A DNA stretch of 64,000 nt. Source: Aphrocallistes beatrix. Lineage: Eukaryota > Porifera > Hexactinellida > Sceptrulophora > Aphrocallistidae. Shown piece by piece: positions 21,471 through 33,047 of this stretch. Location: positions 2,294,001 to 2,358,000 of the forward strand of contig OY725498.1 of the NCBI GenBank assembly GCA_963281255.1, written 5' to 3'. A program made the position numbers and the translations under genes. The stretch's first letter is position 1, and every line of letters starts with the position of its first letter. A model generated the notes under the pieces. It was not told where the DNA came from, did no database searches, and saw only the letters and a program-made list of their open reading frames with translations.

Positions 21471-22539
21471 CACAATGGCACGATGGGTTGCATTAGCATC
21501 AAATTTCATACTCTTCAATTTGTCTTAAAAGCTGTTTACCATATTCTAATAATATGAGAACCCAGAAATTCATCAAAAATATTTGCTTTAGACAGTCTTC
21601 TTCTTTAATTTTGGTATTCCAAAGTCAGGTACAATAGATAAAATTAAATTCTTAGTGGTTAAAAGCTGAGTTTTGAATTCAAATTCCTATTCTGCGAAAT
21701 TGAGTCAAAGCATGATTGTGGGCTATCAACTATGTACTATTTTGAGCTCTCTTTAAGAAGCAATACATAAATAAACAATAATGTACAGTGGGATGCAAAT
21801 AATTTTAGTATGAAACCATTGTAATTTTTTTGGAATTCAAATTTTTTTCATCATCTCTTAAAGTACCAGTACTAATTTTGCCTATTGTTGCGAGTTGAAA
21901 CTTGGATATTTTATTGTTGAGTAGTCGATCTCGAATAAATAAAATGATTTCCAGCTCTACCCAAGTTTACCCTAGAAACCATTTGAATGTTTTTTCCAAT
22001 CGACCGCCGTTAATTCCTTAAAGAATAGGTTGAAAATTTTACAAATTTTATTTTATGGTTGATTAGCAATTGGAAATTATAAGGCTAGCACACGCACCAG
22101 ACATAATTTCAAGTTTCAATGATGGATTAGAGTTAGAACAATTATCGGAAGAAGGTCTTGAAGCGAGTAGTAAGTTAATCCGTCGATTTTGAGAAATTTT
22201 ACCTCATAAGTTCAGCCTTGAAGATAACATTAAGGATGTTTTACCCGATTGCTGTGTCAGAGTGACCCACTCCTCTAATTTAATTAAGGAAAAAAAATTA
22301 GTCCCAGACGCTAGCGTGTTTAATTGAAGATATTAGTGACTTGTAAATTAACTTATCTTGCCAGAAGATGATTAAACATCTCATTATCTTGGATCTATTT
22401 TAATTTACAAATATTTTGTAAATTGTAGCATAACTGCGATGACGTCATACTTTGCGAATCTGAAGCCTTACAAAATTTCTCAACATCTCAATCAAATTAA
22501 TAGGTTCGATAACCTATAGGTCAATAATACTTTTTTATA
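21471..22539. other. Intronic stretch; nothing recognised
   Basis: AT-rich sequence. One isolated TGACGTCA near 22439 lies outside any clear T-repeat body. Confidence 0.4.
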
Positions 22540-22589
22540 CCCTATCATCAGCAAAAAGTGTCAATACCACTAAAATGAGGTTTCGTGCC

Positions 22590-22925
22590 ACTGTGAACTA
22601 ATCGGTTTTCAGATTTGAAATTTACACATTCAAATTAGTCATATTGGAATACAGTAGAACTCGGTTAGTACGTACCCACTGGGAAGCGGAAAATAGTACG
22701 TACTATCCGTAAGTACGTACTAACCGAGTTGATACTAAGCCGAATTACGTTGTATCCCGAGTACGTACTAACCGAGTTCTACTGTATTTTCCACTATGAC
22801 AAATACGAATGTGTATCAATTATTCATTATCAAAAATTTCTACTTTGTGCTACATATGTCCATATGGTGATGAATTGCCTCTGGTGGCAAATTTGATGAT
22901 TTTGTGTTTGCCGACTATACTATTT
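22590..22925. mobile_element. Palindromic MITE split by a pogo-like MITE
   Basis: Inverted halves 'cacattcaaattagtcatattgg' (22625) and 'ccactatgacaaatacgaatgtg' (22791) belong to a Tc1/mariner-type palindrome. They are separated by the element at 22652-22784. Confidence 0.55.
22652..22784. mobile_element. Pogo-like MITE, 133 bp
   Basis: TA target duplication (22650-51, 22785-86). The left end CAGTAGAACTCGGTTAGTAC matches the right end GTACTAACCGAGTTCTACTG perfectly over at least 20 bp. The interior is made of repeated AGTACGTACT words on both strands. Non-coding. Confidence 0.9.
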
Positions 22926-23618
22926 ATGGTTACCTACTTCTGAAATGAGTGCCTCCCTATTTTTCTAATCCATAACGGTGTTTCGGGGGTAGCATAGGTG
23001 TGAGATGGAAGAAATTTTTATGTAAAGTTTTCACTGTCTATGGGCCGGCGAAGTTACTATACGATTTTTGATCGACACATTGAGACACTTTTAAAAATCC
23101 AAACTAGCCTAACTCTCGGGTGTAATACTACAAGTATTTGGAAGATAAAATGGGAAAATTCCCAACGTAAATGAGCATTTGTGCTCGCTACTTTTGTACA
23201 ATCTAGATTAAAAATTTATAATTCTTTAATCTGTGTGGCGTCAATATTTCCCCAAAATAGTCAGCCTGCTGGGAAAATTTTTTTTAAAAAAAATTTTATA
23301 CAAATATTTTAGCCGTACTTGTCAAATATTGCTATTCACAGATTTATAATACACTATTTTGGTGCAAATTTCTTCTTTGATTGATTATATATTGACATAA
23401 ATTTTAAACTAAAAATATCTATTTATTGGATATTGCCGAATTTATTCCCCATAATATTTATATATGAAAAATATGAGCTTTTGGTTCGTTCGCTCCACAA
23501 CAAATTAATTTAACTATTTTTAGTACACGTACTCTTCCCAACCAGGCTTTCTCAAAAGACCCAAACACCTGTCTTTACCATCTTTAATGATTTCAGAGCA
23601 TTTAAAAGGAGGTATAAT
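22926..23618. other. Intronic stretch; nothing recognised
   Basis: AT-rich sequence, no recognisable genes or repeat ends. Confidence 0.4.
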
Positions 23619-23626
23619 GGCTAGGG

Positions 23627-23800
23627 CAGTGGTCTTCAAACTTTTTCCCAGCGTACCCCCTGGCTATTTTTTGAACTTTACGCGTACCCCCAAGTAAGGA
23701 GAAATTATGGTTGAATGAGATATAACATACTTAACAGACTCGTCTCAAAGAGAGCTCGCGTACCCCCAGGGGTACGCGTACCCCAGTTTGAAGACCACTG
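23627..23800. mobile_element. hAT MITE, 174 bp, perfect 8-bp target duplication
   Basis: Ends CAGTGGTCTTCAAACT / AGTTTGAAGACCACTG are exact inverted repeats, flanked by GGCTAGGG at 23619-23626 and 23801-23808. Subterminal GCGTACCCC words occur in both orientations. The perfect duplication suggests a fairly young insertion. Confidence 0.95.
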
Positions 23801-23808
23801 GGCTAGGG

Positions 23809-24198
23809 AATGGTATGATATCTAAATTTTACAAAAGTCCAGAGCAAGAGTTACCTTCTAGTGCGCCCTCTCAGTACTTAGAACGGTATACTTTGCGGCT
23901 TTGTAAAGCTTGACAATGTTGTTTATATAGTAAACGATCATATCGGTTTGTCACATTTTGGGATGGCCTAGCCACACCTTACAACCGATTGACGAGACCA
24001 AGACGAGACCAAGTATATGGAGAGGAGCTAGAGCAAGTATTTCTATAGGTGAATCTGACCACTTAATGATTGGTTCGTGGGATACTCTATTATTTTTTAA
24101 TGAAAATCCTTAATTAATTCCTTATACCTTCTTGCACGAAGAGGTGTTCCTATAAATTTTGTATTCTTCCGCCATATATAAATGGGCAAGGATCCTTG
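23809..24198. other. Intronic stretch; nothing recognised
   Basis: Contains a short direct repeat, 'gacgagaccaa', twice near 23993-24010 and little else. Confidence 0.4.
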
Positions 24199-25495
24199 CT
24201 AGATGCCTGCTGAATTCAACAGACTATTCGGAAGCATTGAAACTATATTGACAGAGAGCTTGAGGAATTGTTTACCGCCATCCAGGTGTACTTTAAGTCT
24301 CGAGATTCTCTTCGACTGTTTATATGTGACTATATTCAATAATCTTTCAACATTGGTACAAATTCCAATTGGAACTAGTTCAAAGTTTTGTGTTTCTGAT
24401 CGGATCATTTTGATGGATACTGAAGTAGATATTTCTCCAAACATTGACCATTTTTCGTCTCATGCTCCTTTTATTCCCCCCGTGGGAAAATGAATTCATT
24501 CTTTGCGAAGAATTCTACCCGGTTCGAAATACGACCTTTTTCCCAAACCAAGATGACCTATCTTCTGCATATCTCGAACTGCCTATCTGCTAAAGCGTGA
24601 TTACTAATATTCTTTTTGCACTCTTATACGGAATTGTAGCCACAGCTAATTGATTATACGAATCGAATGGATGATGTAATTATAAGCCATTTGAATGTAG
24701 TAATAAGGCTATTACCGCTAACTGAACCTTCGAGACTACTTACCAGGAAGTTAGTAGTGAGATTTTCAGTGTATCCACTAGACTCTACCCTTTCTACGAA
24801 GAGATTTCCTGCCTGTCGAGAAGATTGTGGGCGTTTCATGACTCGTTTGCAAAAGTCGATATCATGGACATCATTAGACATTCCACAATTGCTGCACATT
24901 AGTCTGACAGGATATTGTTCTAAAGGCCTACCAGGTTTAGAACCTTGTGTCTTGAGTTTTGACAGATGATTATTCATGGAGGACGAGTATATTTTGCATA
25001 TATGGCATCGATCTGTAGAGATACAAAGGATCGCTATACGATTAATGTTTCATGGATTTTTGACATTTAAGTTGGATTCAATATTAGATCTATCGGAATG
25101 CCATTTGTGTCTGTTAAATTTCCCACTTTCTAAGTCTGATCCCGAGATCTACAACAACAACAAAATACCTTTGGCTTATAGAGATCAATTATCCCAGCGC
25201 GAAGATCTATGTTGTAAAACTTATAAGCTTTATCAACCACCAGGTTAGTAGGTGGCTTTCGCAAATTTTTCTTAGGTAAATCTTCTGGCGATAGGCGGAT
25301 ATAACAAAAACAGCATACTTTGTACAGTGAATCCACGTGGTAATCATCCCAAATATTCAAGAGATTATCTGGTATTAATAATGAAGAAAACATGTTCCTG
25401 AAAACTGAATTAAGAATTAAATTTTTGTGACAGTTATATAGAAATGGTATTGATTTGTTTCCCACATAATGACAATAGATTAGTAAGACAACCAA
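24199..25495 (-). pseudogene. Cys-rich protein fragments of unrecognised (probably transposon) family
   Basis: Three minus-strand open blocks lie in order but in shifted frames. Block 1 (25495-25130) has VCCFCYIRLSPEDLPKK and ends in a CCCC cluster after NIDLRAGIIDLYKPKVF. Block 2 (about 25010-24654) opens with CHICKIYSSSMNNH and has YPVRLMCSNCGMSNDVHDID, then FLVSSLEGSVSGN. Block 3 (24444-24199) contains ISRLKVHLDGGKQFLKLSV. Paired CxxC motifs suggest zinc binding, and the 'K..LDGG..FLKLS' motif recalls multicopy uncharacterised proteins of Hydra and other invertebrates. The broken collinear frames indicate a decayed copy, or exons of one gene whose splice sites I cannot fix. Function unknown. 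Confidence 0.5.
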
Positions 25496-26063
25496 ATAGC
25501 TTGCTTTGAAGTCTTAAATTCACGCTCATATTTGTATTTTTATGTTATCAGAATATAATTTCATGGTTTAGCATTCTACTAGTTTAGAATCTAGATGTAG
25601 TATGTAATACACAATATTCTTGATTGTGCTAATAAATCAGCCAATCGTTTGCTAACACTAGTATACTATAATATAGTGTTTGCCAAAGGTTAATTACTTA
25701 AACTCATTATTTCAATAAAATCAAGAGTTTTAAAACATAGGCATATACGTACATAGAATTGTCAAAGTGAATACAATTGCAATTATATGCAGAAATTATA
25801 CTCTGAATGACAGAGAATAAATTCTGCATTATTCAATAAATACGTATTTTTTGTGTAAATTAATGCGAAAATATACCGATTGTTCAATAAGTTATTTATA
25901 TGAAGTTCAATGAGTAGGGTTAATGTAATTTAACCATTAGTAAAGCTATCAAATCAAAACTTGTAGATGCAATTTCAACATTCTAACTAGCATACTTTTA
26001 TGTTATAGCCAATTTAATGAAGTCATTTCGCTTTTTTATTTTTCGATGGAAAATTTGAATACG
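25496..26063. other. Intronic stretch; nothing recognised
   Basis: AT-rich sequence without recognisable features. Confidence 0.4.
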
Positions 26064-26069
26064 TAATAG

Positions 26070-26375
26070 GGATTTTATAGCGATGATGTTTACAATTGTA
26101 AACGTGGATTAAACGCTACAAAGTGTACTGCTGATATGTTTTCTGCTTTTGCGGAACTGGCACCAACCAAAACAACAGTTTACAAGTGGTACAGCCGATT
26201 TCCTTTGGGTTATATGTGCCTGGACGATGAGGTTCCAACCAGACGCCCGATTACTGCGGTCACTGATGAAAATATCATCAAGGTGGAGGAACTGGTCAGA
26301 GAAGACAGACAAATTACTACCCGTCAGTTAGTTCCGTCAGTTAGTAAAACTGAAATTTCTAATAAAAAAAGGTGA
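26070..26375 (+). pseudogene. Mariner transposase N-terminal fragment
   Basis: About 100 codons in one frame. NCKRGLNATKCTADMFSAF and PTKTTVYKWYSRF, followed by TRRPITAVTDENI and VREDRQITTRQL, correspond to the bipartite helix-turn-helix DNA-binding region of mariner transposases. The frame stops at 26375, directly where a T-repeat fragment begins. No catalytic domain, so the protein would be DNA-binding only if expressed. Confidence 0.82.
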
Positions 26376-26454
26376 GTCGACATTTGGAAGACTCCAAAAT
26401 CATGCCAAAAATCAGCTTTCTGTCCCGGGCTGTTTCTTCGATCAAATTCGTTGC
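26371..26454 (-). repeat. T-repeat fragment
   Basis: GTGAGTCGACATTTGGAAGA and 'catgccaaaaatcagctttctg' to 'caaattcgttgc' represent the terminal ~85 bp of the T-repeat, followed by (TA)n. Confidence 0.8.
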
Positions 26455-26475
26455 ATATATATATATATATATATA

Positions 26476-26877
26476 TCCTTAGCGGTCACCGTTGAACAGT
26501 CCCGTCCGAAATTCCATAATATTTACCCTGTGTATAGCGGTCACCTGCTCAACGCGGCCAGCGGCCACCCATTTGCAGTCCCTTACTGACCCAAAAACTG
26601 TGTATAACGGCCATCATCTGTCTATAATGGTCACTACCTGTCTATAACGACCATCAAATGTTTCACCTTTTTATGTGTTTGTGACAGAACCTGTTACGAA
26701 CGATAAACAAGTTTCATTATATTACTTCAAGTAATAGATTTCTAAAAGCTTGATATTCATTTCACTACGTTGATACCTTTTGGGGATTAAGATAATCACC
26801 TGTATATAACGGCCACCTGTGTATAACGGCCAATTTTGTCCAGTCCCTTGGTTGGCCGTTATATACAGGTTCCACTG
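26476..26877. mobile_element. Pogo-like MITE, left end missing
   Basis: The body is nearly identical to 13629-13990 ('tagcggtcaccgttgaacagtc...'). It retains the right end, GTTATATACAGGTTCCACTG followed by TA, preceded by 'ataacggccacctgtgtataacggcc'. Together the two copies define the whole element. Confidence 0.85.
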
Positions 26878-26919
<42 letters not shown>

Positions 26920-26921
<2 letters not shown>

Positions 26922-27415
26922 GTAACGAATTGATTGAAGAAATTGCCGGGCGCAGAAAGCTGATTTTTGGCATGTGGGAGTATTTTGACTATGGCTCCAG
27001 TAAGTTCTGAGCTCAGACGAAAATGTCGACTCATCATGGAATTATGACGTCATTGTCACATTTTTAAGAGTTAAGCAACACAGTTATTCGGGCATAACTC
27101 AGCCATTATAGGAGATAGAAGGCTGAGATTTTAATAGAATCTGTATCCTAACACGTCTCACATATGATGCAACTATCATCAAAAAATGATGACTCATCAC
27201 TTTGCTATGACGTCATCATTACTCATCAAAATTTTAAAAATTGACAAATTTGCTGTTTTTTCGAGTGATATCGATTTTAAAACTAAGATAAACATATTTA
27301 GAGATGATGTATCCTGTTTAATTAACCAATGTCACCTCCAGGAGACCGAAGGGACCCTCCGGCGGACACGAAAGTGTCCGCCAGCCGCGGAGCGCAAGCA
27401 AGCGTTGCGGGCTTG
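26920..27415 (+). repeat. T-repeat copy, full length, forward
   Basis: Starts after a long (TA)n with CTGTAACGAATTGATTGAAG and ends AGCGTTGCGGGCTTG. TGACGTCA lies near 27045 and 27207. Confidence 0.93.
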
Positions 27416-27427
27416 TGTATATATATA

Positions 27428-28925
27428 CAAGGTGGCATGTAAGTTCTCTCCCAAGCTTTATTAGGTATAAACAGGGTTGGAATTTAACCCGGGTTAAATA
27501 GGTTTTGCCCAGCCCAGTGGGTTAAACCCGGGTTAAAACGGGTTTTATTCTCCAGAAACGGATTTTCCCAGTTATTGTCTTTGTTTTCAAATTCAACAAT
27601 ATAATTAATTATATTAGCGTATTTTTTGTGAGAGGTGCATTTCAAAATCTAATACACTAATGAAAATCTAAAACAAATGAAAAGCAAATCACCATTCAAA
27701 CTCCACTGAACCTCTCAATTCCTTTAAACAGGTTACCAATTTTGCTGGTTCTCTAAGTCAAATCTATTTCGAAGTTTGTTCTGGACTAAACTAAAGTTAG
27801 AAAATATCCGCTCGATAGAAGCATTTATGCGCCTCACCTTGGACCTTCTACTTTTAGAAAAAAGCTTTGAACAAGATCACTGGGCCACCAACAAAACTAG
27901 CCATTAAACATGTAGTACCTGCTATGATTAGAGTAGGTAAGATGAACAAACTGCTCTACATATATAATAGTAGCAGTATCCTTTGATTGTTTACTTAAAG
28001 CACTTCAGATTGTTGTAACATTTAAGAAATTCAATGTTCGTACATCAGGTCTAATTAAAACATCATCACGGAATCTCAATATAATACTTGCAGAATAAGA
28101 ATTTTCAATCCAAACAATTAATATCGCAAAAATTAACTTGATTTACAAGTACATTAGAATAAAACCCACTTTAACCCACAAAAGGGGGTTTTGCCCAGCC
28201 CGGGTTTAACCCGGATTAAATCCGGGTTTAACCCGGAGGGTGGGTTAAATTAGCCAACCCTGGGTATAAAATTTCTTAAACTCAAACAATCTTAGTTATT
28301 ATGGTCTTTAGATATTGTAATTCGAATATTCTCATTGATTTTATTAGATTTTTCGAGTCTAAGAACTGGAACTGTGTTTTGTGAAAAAAATATGTGTCCT
28401 TGCTCGCAGCGAAAATCGAGAATCAAGGCCACTGCTTCTGTAAGAAATGTCTCTAAAATCGATAAAAAATGTCTCTAAAATCGAAATATTTCACAAATCC
28501 ATTGAATTCATCATCAGAAACGAGATATAGTTATTATTTCACGACTTCAAATTAGATACATTTTGCAAAATCACGAAAAAATCTGATCCAAAATGTTCTC
28601 AATATATACTGATCTAAATATTTAATATTTCTACAAATTTAGAATATTCGAGGAAAATGTGAGGGCTAATTTTTTCTGGAATTTGAAGACTCTAGAAAGA
28701 TAATTTGAAAAGCAGTGGTCCCTGATTCTCGAATTTTGCTGCGAGCCAGGACATATATTTTTTCCACAAAACACAGTTCCAGTTCTTAGACTCGTAAAAT
28801 CTCATAAAATCATTGAGAATATTCGAATTACAATCTCAAAAGACCATAATAACTAAGATTGTTGGAGTTTAAGAAATGTTATACCTAATAAAGCCTGGGA
28901 CAGAACTTGCATGCCACCCTGTATA
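27428..28925. mobile_element. Long palindromic TIR element interrupted by a hAT
   Basis: The left end CAAGGTGGCATGTAAGTTCT is mirrored at the right by AGAACTTGCATGCCACCCTG. Inverted symmetry continues through 'ttaaactcaaacaatcttag', 'gaactgtgttttgtg' and 'cgagaatcaaggccactgc'. The arms are ~350 bp plus the interrupted terminal 45 bp. A diverged relative is at 61400-62145. The superfamily is probably Tc1/mariner-like because TA-rich flanks are used, but that is uncertain. Confidence 0.8.
27472..28262. mobile_element. hAT element remnant, 791 bp, perfect 8-bp duplication
   Basis: Ends CAGGGTTGG / CCAACCCTG lie between two copies of GGTATAAA (27464-27471, 28263-28270). Terminal zones are runs of AACCCGGGTTAAA-type words. 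The interior retains a scrap of hAT C-terminal dimerisation domain on the minus strand (about 27744-27860), with INASIERIFSNFSLVQNKLR, the usual 'xxxER.FS......RNR' motif. The rest of the transposase is gone. Confidence 0.9.
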
Positions 28926-29064
28926 TATGTATATATATATAATCATTCATCGAGTTTTAATAGTAAGTTTTTATTTAGTTAAGTGACAATGACTCATCTA
29001 CTATACAAAATAGTGAATTTGCTAAATAATGCTTGAAAACGAGAAGAGATAGAGATTAGATTAC
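28926..29064. repeat. 30-base word and (TA)n junction
   Basis: ATCGAGTTTTAATAGTAAG follows a (TA)n tract at 28938-28966, as beside many T-repeat copies, but no T-repeat body follows. Confidence 0.6.
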
Positions 29065-29290
29065 TTTCCAACTCTTTGATACCCACCTTGTTTTTAAAAA
29101 TTGTTTTCACTTCCAGCGTACTTTTTTGTGAGTTTTATGTGCTAAGAAACACAGGTTGATCAAATGGAACAAAGTCTGCTTTATGGATTAGTCTTCCATT
29201 TGGCTTTGTTCCAGGAAAGTACAGATGTGGACCAAGGGTACACAAAAGTCCGTCATCAACACCCCTAGACATTACCCAAGATCATTTTTC
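29065..29290 (+). pseudogene. Tc1-like transposase scrap
   Basis: Near-duplicate of 30290-30510. 'ccaactctttgata', 'caccttgtttttaaaaattgttttcacttcc' and frames giving LPFGFVPGKYRCGPRVHKS (out of frame) show the same region around the first catalytic Asp, with extra lesions. It ends abruptly at about 29290. Confidence 0.7.
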
Positions 29291-30283
29291 TGAATCGAAT
29301 ATTAACATTTCTGACATTATTTTCCATTTAGTATTTTTTCAAATTGATGTTCAGAATTTTTCATCCATTATACAAACCGTTAAAAGCTGCAAGTACATTT
29401 CAGCTTATTTTAAAACTAATTCCGTGTCTTATTTACTATTCCAACCTTGAAATACCACTCGCAAGACCGGTTCCCAAATAAAATCCAGGATAATTGCAAA
29501 ATCCTAAAAATCGCTCTAAAAATCTTTTTACAAACACAACTTTAAACCCTTCGTTATACATTTCAAATATTGGACCTAAAGAATCGTATAGTAACTTCCA
29601 CTGCCTCGAAAACATTTTATACCTTATTTCAAGATTTAATCTTTCTTACATTTATCGTAAAGCCGAAAACACCGTTTGTAGAAAATTTTTTCCTTTATTA
29701 TCTAGTCGCGACTTGATTTTTGTTGTGACAGCGAATGTTGTGATTTTTTGATGTGGATTTTATGGTAGTGAAAAATTTCGTGGGCAAATTATCTGTCCGC
29801 ACAGAGGTTTTATCATCAAAGTGGTGTTTCAAAATACCGTATAATGACCCAACTCAGGTTTTATTATTCGCATGATTCTCTTCTAAATGGATTCGAAATC
29901 AGCGATAGCTAATGAGGTATGCCGTACAGGACATGCATATTCAAGCACTGGGCGATTATACACTTGTTGAAAACGAGCAAATATTTCCATAATGCCCAGC
30001 CCTACACAATTGTTCAAGATGGTATAATCGATTGGAAGCTTTGGAACAGATATGCAGTAAAGTTTGGACTTAATTACACTATTGTTTGGTCAGGCTAAAA
30101 TTGTCACTATATCCGATATCTTATTTATTATATCTGAACAAATGTGGATTATATGTATACAGTCTGTTTCAAATTATTTACACTTTTTGAGGTAATTTTG
30201 AATGACAAAAACTTATATGTAATCTGTTAGAAAGTACTTCAATGCGATTTTTCTCAACTATATACTAATTCTATCGATTTATA
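29291..30283. other. Intronic stretch; nothing recognised
   Basis: AT-rich sequence with an 85-codon open frame (29494-29751) of no recognisable family. Confidence 0.4.
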
Positions 30284-30830
30284 TTGACACATTTCCAACT
30301 CTTTGATACAAACCTTGTTTTTAAAAATTGTTTTCACTTCCGGCATACTTTTTTGAGAGTTTTATGTGCTAGGAAACACAGGTTGATCAATTGGAACAAG
30401 GTCTGCTTTATAGATGAGTCTTCCATTTGGCTTTGTCCCGGGAAAGTACAGATGTGGACCAAGGGTACACAAAAGCCCGTCTTCAACACCACTAGACATT
30501 ACCCATGATCCAAATTTGGGGAGGGATATCTAATCGAGGAACTACTCCTGTGCATATTTTTGAGAAAATTTCGAATCTATCGTATATTGTAATGTGATAA
30601 ATTGATGTTTGACAGAAACAGCAGACCTACTCTATCCAGATTCCAGATGGTTGGAAACTCCTGAGGATAATTTGAGTATTCATAAATCCAAGCTCTCTGT
30701 ATCATGCAAAGAGGAACGCTCCATTAAGTGCATATATTGCCCATCCTGCATCCCAGATTTGAGTCCTATGAGAATTTATGGATTGTTCTGAAGAAAAGGA
30801 TTCTAAATGGGGCTCCAAAACAATCCAAAA
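30284..30830 (+). pseudogene. Tc1-like transposase, catalytic region, broken
   Basis: Frame 30284-30508 includes NWNKVCFIDESSIWLCPGK, the first Asp motif of Tc1-type DDE transposases, and MWTKGTQKPVFNTTRHYP. Frame shifts lead to a glycine-rich 'IQIWGG.SNRGTTPVHIF' segment and then, near 30680-30790, to a block like CPSCIPDLSPM.IYGL, a decayed 'WPSQSPDLNPIENLW' motif. Several indels and stops separate these pieces. The N-terminal paired-like domain is missing. Confidence 0.78.
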
Positions 30831-32262
30831 TTTTAAGTTTTAATTGGTTAATAATTAGATGATCAAAAACATAATTATTTCCTATTTATACTAAACCTTT
30901 CTGGCGCTGCTGGCATGTAGGATACGTATTTATGCAGTATTTAGTAGAAACTGCCCAAAATCGTAATATCCTAGTCATCGGGAATAGAAAACATTTCAAT
31001 AAATTCGAAATGTCGTTATCTTACTGGTCTATACTCAAAGAAAAAATTACAGTGACTGATCTCAAAATTGCTGGTAAGTAACCCTCTCGGACAGATGTAT
31101 TGAAAATTGTGCTCATCGGATGAGCGAGGATGAGGGCATGTTCGCACAGTATCCTACAAGGTATACTCTTAATTTATATGGCCTTATTCACATTTATCTT
31201 AGAGAGCAGCTTAAAAAGGTCTCAGAATCAATAATATTGCCGAGAGGGATTGGACACTCAAGCCCAACCACGACCGAATTCAGGGGCACCAGATCACTAG
31301 TTACCGCTTCAAAAAAGGCAATTCATTTAGAGAGAGTTGCTCCTGATTGTAAGACTGTCGGGTGGTTCTAGCATTTCTAGGCACTGAAACGCGGGTCGAA
31401 GTAGGTCTCTGCTTCTGTTGACGGGACCTGTACATGATAAGATGGCCCCAAAATCAACAAAATCTAGATACGCCTTATTTCATTTTATTTTACACCAAAT
31501 GATGTATTAAGTTAGTTTATAGAATTTGGAAGAAAGGTATCAACAAGTCGCGCAATTCATAGATTGTTTCTATTTGAATTTGGACTAGAAATTACCCCGA
31601 CTTTTTGGAAAACTCAAAGCCATGCACAGGCTGTATTTAATTGATTAAAACAACAAAACTTGACACTTTAAGAATGGATTTATATTCATTAAAAATATGT
31701 TTTTAATATTTGTTCGATAGTTATAGCATAGAAAAGGAAAAACGGACATAATAGCGACTGTTTGTTAACTTATGAAGATCTAGAGAATGATCCACTTTAA
31801 AACTAATGGTCATGTTTAGGCGAATATACATACATCCCTAAAGTTTCTGATTTTGTATTCACAAGTTTAAACCCAGCCTTTCATGGTTTCCAAACTTCGG
31901 GACCACTTTCTAATACACATGACAATGGAAAAAAACTAGATGAATGCGACGGCTTTCAAACTAATTGAAATATTTTCAAGTTCGAAACTATAAATCACTG
32001 CATCATTTGGCACAATATATAATAAGTTAAGGTGCATCTGAACATTTTGTTGATTTTTCCGCCACCCTACTTTCCAAACCAATACTTCGTTTATGAAGTG
32101 TGGTACAGAATGCAAAAAGAGAGGAAGACAGAAATTGTGAAAATAAATTGAGAAAAAAGGAGGTTCAAACATCTCAGGAAATGCATCGATGAAGCAATGG
32201 AACATAAAAACATAAACCAAAATATAGCAGAGTGGCAAGCCTGGTAGGCAGAGAAACAAATA
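30831..32262. other. Intronic stretch with unrecognised open frames
   Basis: Open frames at 31120-31371 (+) and 31936-32259 (-) have no motif I can name. The + strand opposite the latter reads as a lysine-rich stretch and could be an unclassified retroelement tail, but this is guesswork. Confidence 0.3.
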
Positions 32263-32722
32263 CAGTACCCGGGAAAAAATATCCGAACATCATGAAACCT
32301 CCATGCAAATAGTATTAAAGTATATCTATTCATAAAGGATTATGTACTCAAACTGTAGGAATACTTTTTATTTCAAATTCGTGCAGTACAAATCCAAATT
32401 AATCACTTTTGAAACTTTCAGCACAAATACTTAATCTCATATAGAAAATTATCAAACTGTGCCACGTTGTGATATTAACGCCATCACATATGTTAGCCGT
32501 GATTAGGGACAAGCATCAGCTATTAAAGGTATATATTTTCAAAATTGGGAGGTGGTAATTTAGTTGAGGCTCTCAATTACGAATAATTAGGATCTGTAGA
32601 TTACGAATTTGAAATAAAAAATATAGTTTCTTACAGTTTGAGTGCATATTTTATTATGAACAGACTCACTTTAATACTATTCGGAGGTTTGGTGATGGTC
32701 GAATACTTTTGTTCAGGCACTG
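32263..32722. mobile_element. Tc1/mariner palindromic MITE, 460 bp
   Basis: TA-flanked. The left end CAGTACCCGGGAAAAAATAT pairs with ATACTTTTGTTCAGGCACTG. Inner symmetry includes ATATGTACTCAAACTGTA-like words against TACAGTTTGAGTGCATAT and CTATTCATAAAGGA against its complement. Non-coding. Confidence 0.85.
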
Positions 32723-32979
32723 TATATATATATATTTCACTAAACCCTAAACTGTATTTAGTTTGTTTGAAATTTGTAAAGTAGTTTATGATCCTGTTAC
32801 TGTTTAATTAGACTAAAAGGTGTCTCAATTTTCATATCAGATTGAAATTCGTGTAGTATTGTCTTCTGCCCATAAATATTCGACACTTTGTCTCCAATTT
32901 TAATATTCGGCTATAGTTTTAACAAATAGCCACTATTCACCGAATAATATTCTGTTCGAATGAATGAATTCTGCTTCAA

Positions 32980-33047
32980 CTTTGCATTCACTTCAAGCAG
33001 TTATTTAGGAGAACTTTGCATTCACTTCAAGCAGTTATTTAAGAGAT
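32980..33047 (+). repeat. Tandem duplication, 33-34 bp unit, two copies
   Basis: ACTTTGCATTCACTTCAAGC followed by AGTTATTTAGGAGA is repeated immediately, with one base difference (AAGAGA). Confidence 0.9.

Noticed and set aside
26880-26920. (TA)n tract as a core promoter
   Set aside because: Such tracts accompany nearly every T-repeat junction and are microsatellites; no gene follows.
31936-32259. 107-codon minus-strand open frame with hydrophobic segments
   Set aside because: Its hydrophobicity follows from a lysine-rich plus-strand stretch read backwards; no signal or family evidence.
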